Below, in pieces: positions 40,881-47,825 of a stretch of 64,000 nucleotides of DNA (its first letter is position 1; each line of letters begins with the position of its first letter). Position numbers and translations under genes: made by a program. The stretch is from Candidatus Bathyarchaeota archaeon (GTDB lineage: Archaea; Thermoproteota; Bathyarchaeia; Bathyarchaeales; Bathycorpusculaceae): NCBI GenBank assembly GCA_026014735.1, contig JAOZHT010000002.1, forward strand, positions 434,001 through 498,000, written 5' to 3'. The notes under the pieces are model-generated. The model did not search any database. It was not told the origin of the DNA and was given only the letters and a program-made list of their open reading frames with translations.

Positions 40881-41438
40881 TTATGCGGGCGGAGCAGTTT
40901 GCGGCTGCGTTGATTGCGTTTGTTGTTTGTCGAAGTATTCTTTGGTTATTTGCTTTACATGTTCCTGCTGTGATTTATTTTTTCTGCGGCCACGATAATC
41001 TATAGCTAGCATGAATATGTAGGGTAGGGAGAGGTAAAATATGGCGAAGAAAATGTTGCTAAACATCCATGTGTAGGGGTTGGAGAGAATTACGGCGGAG
41101 TTTGAGAGGTCAAAGTTATAGGCGGTTTTGAAGAAGTCAACGAGGATAAAGCCTAAGAGCGCCATGGCTAGGCAGACGATGAACTGAACAAAGACGCTGC
41201 GTTCCTTGCCTAAAATGAGGACGGGAATGATGGAGGATAAAACAAACACCCAAGCAAAAGAGTAGACGAAGACCACCATGTCGATGTGGGAGCCCAGCCA
41301 TAACCCGGCAAAGGGTACGTAGAGGGTGAGTGAACCCAGAACTGTTTCGACGGCTGTTTCAGTGAAGATTTGGTAGCTTACCATTAAGGCCCAAGCTACG
41401 GATAGATATGCGGGAGTGATTAGTGCAGCCTTAACCAA
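40881..41438 (-). CDS. Integral membrane protein of unknown function
   Basis: 185 aa, about five TM helices (ALITPAYLSVAWALMVSYQIF; MVVFVYSFAWVFVLSSIIPVLIL; FIVCLAMALLGFILVDFF; NIFFAIFYLSLPYIFML) and a Gln/Lys-rich cytoplasmic tail (KNKSQQEHVKQITK...). No family recognised. It lies behind the archaeosortase on the same strand, separated by 271 nt of AT-rich sequence without a gene. A perfect palindrome lies between its TATA box and ATG. Confidence 0.6.
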   Translation of the reverse strand: MVKAALITPAYLSVAWALMVSYQIFTETAVETVLGSLTLYVPFAGLWLGSHIDMVVFVYSFAWVFVLSSIIPVLILGKERSVFVQFIVCLAMALLGFILVDFFKTAYNFDLSNSAVILSNPYTWMFSNIFFAIFYLSLPYIFMLAIDYRGRRKNKSQQEHVKQITKEYFDKQQTQSTQPQTAPPA

Positions 41439-41448
41439 TCAAGACACC

Positions 41449-41462
41449 TATAGCCGGCTATA
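41449..41462. promoter_or_regulatory. Perfect 14-bp palindrome in a promoter
   Basis: TATAGCCGGCTATA is a perfect palindrome ten bases before the ATG of the minus-strand membrane protein and directly downstream of its TATA-like CTTATAGTTATAG. Its position over the transcription start suggests an operator. Confidence 0.5.
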
Positions 41463-41555
41463 ACTATAAGGATACACCTTAACTTATCCTTTACGATACC
41501 CTACGCCCTGATACTTGGCAAACCCACACCAGAACAGCCCTGTAGCCGCGTCACA

Positions 41556-41924
41556 CTACTTAGTCTCGCCATCACCTATCTCCATGGCTTCCCGAATCAA
41601 CTCAACCTCACGCACCGTCAACGGCTTATTGGTTGCCTTCAAAACCACCCGCTCCTGCCAGCCGCAGTCCGGGCACTCATAACTCGGCGGCAGCATCCCC
41701 AAATGCGCCCACATGTCCCCGCCCTGGCTTCTCGCACGCCGAACCCGAGGGCTTTTGCATCGGGGGCAAACCTGAATGTCAAGATCGACACCCTGCGCTT
41801 TAAGTTCATCAAGTGCCTCTGTGACTGAGGCAGCGTTTTGAACTGCGGTTTCTTCCTGGAGCTGCTCAAGGGCGGTGAGTTGCTGCTTTCGCCGTTTCTT
41901 CTTTTGCACCTGCGCTTCAGACAT
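41556..41924 (-). CDS. Small zinc-ribbon protein
   Basis: 122 aa from ATG 41924 (MSEAQVQKKKRRKQQLTALEQ), which has AGAGG eight bases upstream. A Lys/Gln-rich helical start is followed by a zinc ribbon, CPRCKSPRVRR and YECPDCGWQER, and a helical C-terminus. It resembles archaeal zinc-ribbon proteins linked to transcription or translation, but I cannot name a family. Confidence 0.65.
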   Translation of the reverse strand: MSEAQVQKKKRRKQQLTALEQLQEETAVQNAASVTEALDELKAQGVDLDIQVCPRCKSPRVRRARSQGGDMWAHLGMLPPSYECPDCGWQERVVLKATNKPLTVREVELIREAMEIGDGETK

Positions 41925-42048
41925 CGTTATTCCTCTGGGTTGATTAGGGTCTGGTTTAAGAAAGGTTTTCTGGTACAGCAATTTACCCCGCAGTATTAGT
42001 ACAGCTGTTTACAGAATATGATAAATAGCCCAATGCGGAAACTTTTGC

Positions 42049-42708
42049 TTGATTCGCTTGAACCAAAAAACAGCCTTCGCATTACTGCTTGCGCTGCTTG
42101 CATGCTCAGTCTGCTTCACAGCGGCAGCCTCCAGCCCCACCGCTTTTCCCCTCCCCGGGGCAGAGCATCCAGGGCAACTGCAGCTTTCAGCGTCGATTCC
42201 TTTAATCGTCGGCGCAGGCTTGCAGGGCAACACATCAAATCCCCTTGAGCAGCCGACCCGAAGCCAAATCTATTGTTACATCCTACAGAACCCCGGCGTG
42301 CATTTCCGTGGAATCACAGGCGGTTTGGGGTTGTCAGTGGGGGTGGTGCAGTATCATCTCTATGTGCTGGAGCATGCCGGCTTAGTCTGCAGCATAACCG
42401 ATGGGCAGAGCAAACGGTACTTTGAACGTGCCACCTACAAAGAAACCGACGTGCAGCTTGTGTCCCTGATGCGCCATAGCACCGTCGCCCAGATCCTGCA
42501 TATTTTAGCCCAAAACGGGCCCACCCTGCACCGCGACATCGCCGATAGCCTCGGCGTCACATCGCAGGCGCTAACATATCAGATGAACCAGCTTAAAGAG
42601 GCGGGGCTGGTGACCGCGGAGAAAGTGGGCGTTAACGTCCGCTACAGCCTAGCCAGCGACGGTATGGGGCGGGCAATCCTTGATTTATGCGGTCAACTTA
42701 AGATTTAG
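42049..42708 (+). CDS. Membrane-anchored tandem winged-helix regulator
   Basis: 219 aa, TTG start. Residues 5-28 form a hydrophobic N-terminal segment (signal anchor). After a Pro/Ser linker come two winged-helix domains: residues 70-130 (TRSQIYCYILQNPGVHFRGITGGLGLSVGVVQYHLYVLEHAGLV) and 140-215 (RHSTVAQILHILAQNGPTLHRDIADSLGVTSQALTYQMNQLKEAGLV). Membrane-tethered HTH proteins of this kind are common in archaea; here the anchor precedes the DNA-binding part. TATA ATAAATAG near 42020 makes the transcript almost leaderless. Confidence 0.75.
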   Translation: MIRLNQKTAFALLLALLACSVCFTAAASSPTAFPLPGAEHPGQLQLSASIPLIVGAGLQGNTSNPLEQPTRSQIYCYILQNPGVHFRGITGGLGLSVGVVQYHLYVLEHAGLVCSITDGQSKRYFERATYKETDVQLVSLMRHSTVAQILHILAQNGPTLHRDIADSLGVTSQALTYQMNQLKEAGLVTAEKVGVNVRYSLASDGMGRAILDLCGQLKI

Positions 42709-42912
42709 GCTGAGGCAAACGGGATGGTTAATGTTGGGTTGATGCTTGTGTGGGTTCATAATGGTTGCTTTAGGCGTTTTGGTGGGTGCCTACGTTGCTT
42801 TGGAGCGACGCCGCGGAGACATACAGGCCAGGATGCTATCGATTAAGTCCAATTTGACAGTGAATTCTCTATATGTGGTGGAGCTTTTTCTGTAAATTTA
42901 ATAGGGCAGTTG

Positions 42913-42950
42913 CTGTTGCTCTCACTGACCTACCCCCCCTCTATTTATAG
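42913..42950 (-). promoter_or_regulatory. Dispersed TATA/G7 element, copy 3 (overlaps a gene 3' end)
   Basis: On the minus strand CTATAAATAGAGGGGGGG (42950-42933), then GCAACAG at 42919-42913, spacing 31 nt. The element itself encodes the last residues of the small membrane protein ending at 42922 (AINRGGVGQ, stop). Downstream on the minus strand (42912-42709) there is no gene before the convergent HTH gene ends, so a short non-coding transcript is possible. Confidence 0.6.
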
Positions 42951-43131
42951 CAACAAAGAGAGCCACCGCGGCGGCAACCAAGATTAGGGTGCTTACCGGC
43001 GTAAACGAGCAGGCAGCCCTGTAGCCTAAAAGGCAGGGTTTGCTTGCCGTCTGGTTGGGCAGCGCCGTTTTAACCGCTGCTATGGCAAGCACTGCAACCA
43101 CGATGTAGACGATGATTCTAAGTGCTTCCAC
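42922..43131 (-). CDS. Small two-TM membrane protein
   Basis: 69 aa, GTG start behind GGAGGTGA. Two hydrophobic helices (IIVYIVVAVLAIAAVKTAL and STLILVAAAVALFVAI) are separated by a loop with two Cys (SKPCLLGYRAACSF). Downstream of, and translationally close to, the frameshifted gene at 43167-43363, probably one operon. Unknown function. Confidence 0.6.
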   Translation of the reverse strand: MEALRIIVYIVVAVLAIAAVKTALPNQTASKPCLLGYRAACSFTPVSTLILVAAAVALFVAINRGGVGQ

Positions 43132-43166
43132 CGTTTTTCACCTCCAGCCCCTTTAGTTCGCCGCGG

Positions 43167-43363
43167 CTAAAGGTCCACTCGAAGGGTGCCACCTTTCCCA
43201 GTGACCTCCAAGAGGGTGCCCTCGATGACTTCAGCATGCAAGGGCTCGCCCAAGTTGCCCTCAACGAGAACTTCCCCGCCCGAGCCGTTGGATAACGTGA
43301 GGGTTTTAAGCTCTGCCTTTGATGCAGCTCCACCGAGAAGAATCGTTCATTGTTTTGATTCAT
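43167..43363 (-). pseudogene. Small beta-rich protein gene with an apparent one-base frameshift
   Basis: ATG at 43363 has a strong ribosome-binding site (GAGGGG) and reads MNQNNE. The protein-like frame continues in another phase as LLGGAASKAELKTLTLSN, GSGGEVLVEGNLGEP and LHAEVIEGTLLEVTGKGG, ending LRVDL and stop at 43167. Joining them needs one extra base near 43344-43350. The unshifted frame reads on as low-complexity Ser/Arg sequence through 43118 and is not protein-like. Either a true frameshift or a sequencing error. I do not recognise the family. Confidence 0.55.
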
Positions 43364-43456
43364 TTTTTCCCCTCAAGCAGGATGGGGGGCGAAGGTGATT
43401 ACCTTTATTTGCTTATGTTGTGCATACCTGTACAATAGTGTGAAAACGTTAGCACT

Positions 43457-44182
43457 GTGAGATGCGTGGGTACCTTGGAGATTGAACGATTATTCTATGA
43501 GCTTGCCAGCGAAAGCAGACTAAGCATCCTTGAGGCGCTAAAAGAGAAAGACTGCAAAATGAATGACCTCTCACGCAACCTTGACTTATCCACCACCGAA
43601 ACCTTCCGGCAGCTACAGCGCCTCAGCGAAGCCTCCCTGGCCAGAAAGCAGCCTGAAGGCACCTACGCCATCACCGAATACGGCAAACTCGTATTGGGGT
43701 TTTCTTCGCCGCTGGGTTTTCTGCTCAAAAACAAACAGTTCTTCTTAACCCATGACGTGCAATGCTTGCCGGCTAAGTTCATTATGCGTTTAGAGATTCT
43801 TTCGCAGGCAACTTTTCTCTCAGGGATGGTTGAAAGCACCACAAAAATCTCCAACATGATTGGTCAGGCAAAATATTTCATGTGGGCTATCTCGCCGGAG
43901 CCGCTCTTCCAGTCTCTTGAGGACATATCCAAAGAGATCCCCAAGGGCGCCCAATACCGCGTTATGTCACCGCAGCCCTACATGAAGCTTCCCAACATCG
44001 AGAACCGAACCCTTTCCGAGCCGCCCCTGATTTTGGCGCTCACCGAGAAGCAGGCAGCGGTGTGTTTTCGGCTTATAGACGGAAAAGTGGATTACACATG
44101 CTTTTTTGGGGAAGCCTCTGGGTTTCATGAGTGGGTTAAGGATTTGTTCTGTTACTTTTGGGATCGGGGAAACCGTGTTTGA
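43457..44182 (+). CDS. Winged-helix regulator with C-terminal FilR1/DUF1724-like domain
   Basis: 241 aa. N-terminal HTH (LFYELASESRLSILEALKEKDCKMNDLSRNLDLSTTETFRQLQRL) followed by a sensor domain with HDVQCLPAKFIMRLEIL and VMSPQPYMKLPNIENR. This layout matches archaeal regulators of the methanogenesis-marker/FilR1 type. GTG at 43457 or TTG at 43475 could be the start. TATA-like CTTTATTTGC about 50 nt upstream. Effector unknown. Confidence 0.75.
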   Translation: MRCVGTLEIERLFYELASESRLSILEALKEKDCKMNDLSRNLDLSTTETFRQLQRLSEASLARKQPEGTYAITEYGKLVLGFSSPLGFLLKNKQFFLTHDVQCLPAKFIMRLEILSQATFLSGMVESTTKISNMIGQAKYFMWAISPEPLFQSLEDISKEIPKGAQYRVMSPQPYMKLPNIENRTLSEPPLILALTEKQAAVCFRLIDGKVDYTCFFGEASGFHEWVKDLFCYFWDRGNRV

Positions 44183-44235
44183 CTGGGCTGCCTGGCATGC
44201 AAGTGTTTAAATCAGAAGCATGTTAGAATATCCTA

Positions 44236-44580
44236 ATGGTGCAAATGGTGCCCGAAAAACTTGATTTGACCCTCTACGAGATGCAGGCGCAGGTCTCCAA
44301 AACCCTTGCTCATCCACTCAGACTCGCCGCGCTACATTACCTTAGAGACGGCGAAAAAACAGTCAATCAACTCGTCGAATACACGGGCGCCAACCAATCT
44401 AACCTCTCCCAGCATCTGGCTATCCTGCGGCAGGGCGGCATCGTTAAAACCCGCAAAAAAGCCTCAAACATCTACTACCGCGTCGCCAGCCCAAAAATCA
44501 GCCAAGCCTGCGACATGCTCCGAGAAGTCCTAAAAGAGCAGCTTAACCAAAGAAACGAGTTGGCAAACAAATATCCCTAG
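44236..44580 (+). CDS. ArsR-family transcriptional regulator
   Basis: 114-aa winged-helix protein: VSKTLAHPLRLAALHYLRDGEKTVNQLVEYTGANQSNLSQHLAILRQGGIVKTRKKASNIYYRV, the complete ArsR/SmtB core. No metal-binding ELCVC motif is present, so it is not an arsenic/metal sensor of the classical type. Leaderless: TATA GTTTAAAT near 44204. Confidence 0.88.
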   Translation: MVQMVPEKLDLTLYEMQAQVSKTLAHPLRLAALHYLRDGEKTVNQLVEYTGANQSNLSQHLAILRQGGIVKTRKKASNIYYRVASPKISQACDMLREVLKEQLNQRNELANKYP

Positions 44581-44617
44581 AGCACCATGCTTGAGGTGGT
44601 TTTCGGGCTCAGGTGGC

Positions 44618-45436
44618 TTATGGTACTTTGGTTGCGGATGCGCCGCCGGAGGTGTTAATGTTACCCAAGACGGTGTTGCCCCGATAGGACAGGTGGGAGC
44701 CGCCGCTCAAATTCGCATTCAATTCTCCATCAACATACACTGTTCCCTGGCTTCCCCCACTCAAATCCACGGCTGCACCATTAACCATCAAGTTCTGCAG
44801 CATCAGATTCGAGCCGCCTGAACCCTCTGCGGTAAGTGCTGTGGCTTGCCCCGTCATGGTGACTCTGCTGCCGCCGGAGAGGTCAACATTCAAATTGTGG
44901 GTTAAATTGAAGCCGGAAACGTTGGCTTTTGCTCCGCCTGACAGCGACACCGCAGTTAAGTCAGGCATGGTTATTTCTGCTTTAAGCGTGGAGGGCCAAT
45001 GGATGCCTGAGACTCCGATTTGCAGGGTCTGCCCAACTACCTTGGCGTCGATATACTGCATCATGTTCTCGTTTGTGGTTACGCTGACGCTGTAGTTGCT
45101 GCCCTGCTTGATTGTTACGTCAAACCCGTAGCCTGCATCAACCGCGTAGAAGCCGCTGAGGTCCATCTGCTGGGTCTGCAGGTTACCCGATGGGCTTTCG
45201 TTGAATGGCCCCGTCAGAATGGGCAAAACCCCCACAGCGATCAGGGCAACAAAGATAACAACTACCGCCGCTAACACCGCCACCACAGCGATGCCGAAGA
45301 CCCATCCGATTGGGCGGCTCTCATGTCGAGGCGGCTGAGAAGCGTTGGCGCTTGGCGTTTTGACTTGGGCGCCGCATTTTGGGCAATAAGCCATGCCCTC
45401 GTCGAGTTTGCTTCCGCATTTCCAGCAATAACCCAT
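44618..45436 (-). CDS. Zinc-ribbon plus GIN-domain (DUF2807) membrane protein
   Basis: 272 aa from ATG 45436 (MGYCWKCGSKLDEGMAYCPKCG, a double CxxC zinc ribbon facing the cytoplasm). One TM helix follows (WVFGIAVVAVLAAVVVIFVALIAVGVL), then an exported DUF2807/head-GIN beta-helix with repeating LSGGSxxxxxG motifs (VSLSGGAKANVSG, VDLSGGSRVTMTG, VDLSGGSQGTVYV). GIN domains are putative adhesin or polysaccharide-related modules. Function in archaea unknown. Confidence 0.85.
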   Translation of the reverse strand: MGYCWKCGSKLDEGMAYCPKCGAQVKTPSANASQPPRHESRPIGWVFGIAVVAVLAAVVVIFVALIAVGVLPILTGPFNESPSGNLQTQQMDLSGFYAVDAGYGFDVTIKQGSNYSVSVTTNENMMQYIDAKVVGQTLQIGVSGIHWPSTLKAEITMPDLTAVSLSGGAKANVSGFNLTHNLNVDLSGGSRVTMTGQATALTAEGSGGSNLMLQNLMVNGAAVDLSGGSQGTVYVDGELNANLSGGSHLSYRGNTVLGNINTSGGASATKVP

Positions 45437-45508
45437 AACTACCCCTAATACTTCTGCGTTGAACTGTGGATTTAAAACTTTCCCAGCATACTTCACCGCT
45501 GGGCATGG

Positions 45509-45730
45509 CTAAGAGCTGGTTGGGCAGGAAGACCTAGCGGGCTTTATGATAATTTCTTGGTCTACCAAGCGCACGGTGACTATTGTGCCAGGCGCCAATT
45601 TTAAGGCGTCCCGAATAGGCTTAGGAATCGTAACTTGCCCCCTTTTACCGACCGTCGCGTCTTTTTGGTACATACCTTCTCGATTCACAGTAAGCGGCGT
45701 TTCCTTTTTAAGATTTAAGTCAATTCGCAA
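45509..45730 (-). CDS. AbrB/SpoVT-type DNA-binding protein
   Basis: 73 aa containing the swapped-hairpin motif ATVGKRGQVTIPKPIRDALKLAPGTIVTVRLVDQEIIIKP. ATG at 45673 (MYQKDATVGKRG) would give a more usual length of 54 aa; the upstream start is retained because LNLKKETPLTVNREG could be a genuine extension. Usually an antitoxin or transition-state regulator; no toxin gene is adjacent. Divergent from fen1. Confidence 0.8.
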   Translation of the reverse strand: MRIDLNLKKETPLTVNREGMYQKDATVGKRGQVTIPKPIRDALKLAPGTIVTVRLVDQEIIIKPARSSCPTSS

Positions 45731-45775
45731 ACCTCTTAAGGTACACTTCAGCCTATCTTATTCTGTGGAATCGTT

Positions 45776-46804
45776 TTGGGCGTAAACTTCAAGGACCTTA
45801 TCCCGAAAACCCCCGTTAAACTCGAAGACCTCTCAGGCAAAATTATAGCCATAGACGCCTACAACGCCATCTACCAGTTCCTCAGCATCATCCGCCAACC
45901 CGACGGCACCCCCCTCAAGAACAGCAAAGACCAAATCACCAGCCACCTCAGCGGCCTCTTCTACCGCACCACCAACCTCGTTGAATTGGGCATAAAACCA
46001 GTCTATGTTTTCGACGGCAAAGCCCCTGACCTTAAAGCCAAAGAGGTTGAGCGGCGCCACCAAATCAAAGCCCAAGCCACCGTCCAGTACGCTAAGGCGC
46101 AGGCAAGCGGCGACACAGAAAAGATGCGTATGTACGCTTCTATGGCGACAACCATGAAGCCCTACATGGTGCCGGATAGCAAGCGGCTTTTGGAGCTTAT
46201 GGGGCTGCCCTGGATAGCGGCGCCCAGCGAAGGCGAAGCGCAGGCGGCGTACATGAACCGCAAGGGCGACGCGAACTATTGCGCCAGCCAAGACTACGAC
46301 AGCCTGCTCTTCGGCGCGCCTAAGCTGCTGCGTAACGTCACCATTTCGGGGCGGCGGCGACGCGGCAAAGCCTTCATCGAAGTGGTGCCTGAAATCGTTG
46401 AGCTCAAGAAAGCGCTGGGTGAATGCGAGTTAACCTATGAGCAACTCATCGACGTCGGCATATTAATCGGCACCGACTTTAACCCCGACGGCATCGAGGG
46501 CATCGGACCCAAAACCGCCCTCAAACTCATCCGCGCCCATGGCACCCTCGAAAACGCGTTGCCCTCCATCAAAAACGCCTCTTTCCCCTGCGAACCCCAG
46601 CTAATCCGACAGGAGTTCCTGCATCCCAAAGTCACCGACGACTACAAGCTTGAATGGCGCGCACCCGACGAGGCAGGGCTGGTCGAGTTTATGTCGGTGG
46701 AGAAGGAGTTCGGGGAGGAACGCGTCAAGAAGGCGGTGGAGCGGATGACGGCGGGCAGCAAGAAGGCGAAGGGTAAGGTTTCACTGGAAAAATGGTTCGG
46801 CTGA
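45776..46804 (+). CDS. fen1: Flap endonuclease 1
   Basis: 342-aa structure-specific nuclease that removes Okazaki flaps. TTG start gives MGVNFKDLIPKTPVKLEDLSGK with Asp in IAIDAYNAIYQFL; later metal ligands are in YVFDGKAP, APSEGEAQAAYM, SQDYDSLLFG and IGTDFNPDGIEGIGPKTALKLI (helix-hairpin-helix). The C-terminus ends KVSLEKWFG, a PCNA-interacting-type tail. The last 26 bp of this gene are found again, nearly perfect, at 47617-47641. Confidence 0.95.
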   Translation: MGVNFKDLIPKTPVKLEDLSGKIIAIDAYNAIYQFLSIIRQPDGTPLKNSKDQITSHLSGLFYRTTNLVELGIKPVYVFDGKAPDLKAKEVERRHQIKAQATVQYAKAQASGDTEKMRMYASMATTMKPYMVPDSKRLLELMGLPWIAAPSEGEAQAAYMNRKGDANYCASQDYDSLLFGAPKLLRNVTISGRRRRGKAFIEVVPEIVELKKALGECELTYEQLIDVGILIGTDFNPDGIEGIGPKTALKLIRAHGTLENALPSIKNASFPCEPQLIRQEFLHPKVTDDYKLEWRAPDEAGLVEFMSVEKEFGEERVKKAVERMTAGSKKAKGKVSLEKWFG

Positions 46805-46930
46805 GATTGAAGCCTCCAAATCGGCAGCGTTCCAGCCGAGACTGCGTTCGCATTACAGGTTTTGGTTGCTTGTTTTCCTAGTTTATGAGGAAACGAAGGC
46901 TTATATCACTGCCACGCTTCACAGCTATTT

Positions 46931-47440
46931 GTGAATAAAAAAAACAAGAATCACGCCGTAATTCTGTTGCTAATACTAATTTCGAGCACAAGTTTAATGA
47001 TAACTAAAGGCGTGCAAGCACAAAACAACACACCGCCAACAATTTCCATTCTTTCTCCCACAAACGATACTGTTTTCGATGTTGGTGCCCGCCAACTGGT
47101 GTTCTTTCAATTGAATTATCAATCAAACGGCACAGTCTCATGGGTAGGGTATAGCATTGATGGGGCGAGTAACATAACTGTCAATGGAACTGGCGAGTAT
47201 GTTGATGACGCCGAGTCTTCTGGATATCACAATCTAACTCTCTATGCAAACGACACAACGGGCAATTGGGCTACTCCGCAAACCGTAACTTGGCTAACCA
47301 AGATTCATGGAGATGTAGGCGCGCCTTTTCCTTTCATGCTATTGTTGATACCGGTTACGTTGGTAATTATCGTCATCATGGCGCTTCTACTTTTTAGAAG
47401 GCATCGGAAAAATAAGTCAACAAAGCCAACAAGCCCATAA
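46931..47440 (+). CDS. Small secreted, C-terminally anchored glycoprotein
   Basis: 169 aa, GTG start. Signal peptide (HAVILLLILISSTSLMITKGVQA), one Ig/cadherin-like beta domain with PPTISILSPTNDTVFDVGARQLVFFQL and several sequons, then a TM helix (FMLLLIPVTLVIIVIMALLLF) and basic tail RRHRKNKSTKPTSP. It is AT-richer than fen1 and sits inside the first copy of a duplicated fen1-glmS junction, so it was probably inserted there. Possible archaeosortase client (inference). TATA GCTTATATC near 46898. Confidence 0.7.
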   Translation: MNKKNKNHAVILLLILISSTSLMITKGVQAQNNTPPTISILSPTNDTVFDVGARQLVFFQLNYQSNGTVSWVGYSIDGASNITVNGTGEYVDDAESSGYHNLTLYANDTTGNWATPQTVTWLTKIHGDVGAPFPFMLLLIPVTLVIIVIMALLLFRRHRKNKSTKPTSP

Positions 47441-47517
47441 ATCCAAGCATTTCTATGATAAATCTTCAATTTTGTGTCATTGAGCGTTGTCAGGAAGAGA
47501 GAAGCGAAAAGAAGAGT

Positions 47518-47641
47518 TATTTTACAGTAACTAATTACGCTAGGTTCCGCAGCATGACGGGGTTGAAGCCCCCTCTCCAGCGCAGTTTAGGCCGCCAAAA
47601 GCTGCAGGGGCAAGGTTTCACTGGAAAAATGGTTCGGGTAA
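47518..47641. repeat. Duplication scar: degraded glmS 3'-end copy fused to a fen1 3'-end copy
   Basis: 47510-47616 aligns with the 3' end of glmS at 47818-47920: matching blocks include GCTAGGTT, GGGTTGAAGCCC, CTCCAGCGC and AGCTGCAGGGGCA, with scattered substitutions and one small indel. It is followed directly by AAGGTTTCACTGGAAAAATG and GTTCGG, matching the last codons of fen1 (46777-46801). The order glmS-tail then fen1-tail is what a tandem duplication of the fen1-glmS interval leaves at its join. Frames crossing it are not genes. Confidence 0.75.
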
Positions 47642-47645
47642 AGGG

Positions 47646-47789
47646 TTATTCGGTGAAGGCTTGGCATGTGCAGCCTTGGGCGGCGCATTTTTTGTCGTTT
47701 GGGTGGTTGCCTCTTGGATGCTTGCATGTGGAGCATTCATTTAGTGTTGTTGCGCTTAGGATTGCGTCCTGCACAAGGATGTCGCTCAT
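47646..47789 (-). CDS. 47-aa zinc-binding mini-protein
   Basis: Short frame starting at ATG 47789: MSDILVQDAILSATTLNEC, then C-x2-C-x-H-x4-H and a C-x5-C-x-C end (CSTCKHPRGNH, KKCAAQGCTCQAF). This cysteine/histidine pattern is that of small CxxC...CxC zinc proteins seen in archaea and bacteria. It lies just downstream of glmS on the same strand. No clear ribosome-binding site. Confidence 0.6.
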   Translation of the reverse strand: MSDILVQDAILSATTLNECSTCKHPRGNHPNDKKCAAQGCTCQAFTE

Positions 47790-47825
47790 GACCGGTCGCC
47801 TTTAAGGATTATGTGAAAAGGGGGG

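Noticed and set aside
42006-42014. TGTTTACAG, identical to one arm of the array operator, upstream of the HTH gene at 42049
   Set aside because: The matching second arm is absent (only about half the bases fit), so a shared regulator is not supported.
42760-42894. 44-aa plus-strand ORF after the tandem winged-helix gene
   Set aside because: No ribosome-binding site or promoter, and the lower half is low in coding character; it cannot be told from chance.
47455-47805. 116-aa plus-strand frame
   Set aside because: It reads through the glmS/fen1 duplication scar and antisense through the 47-aa zinc protein; not a real gene.
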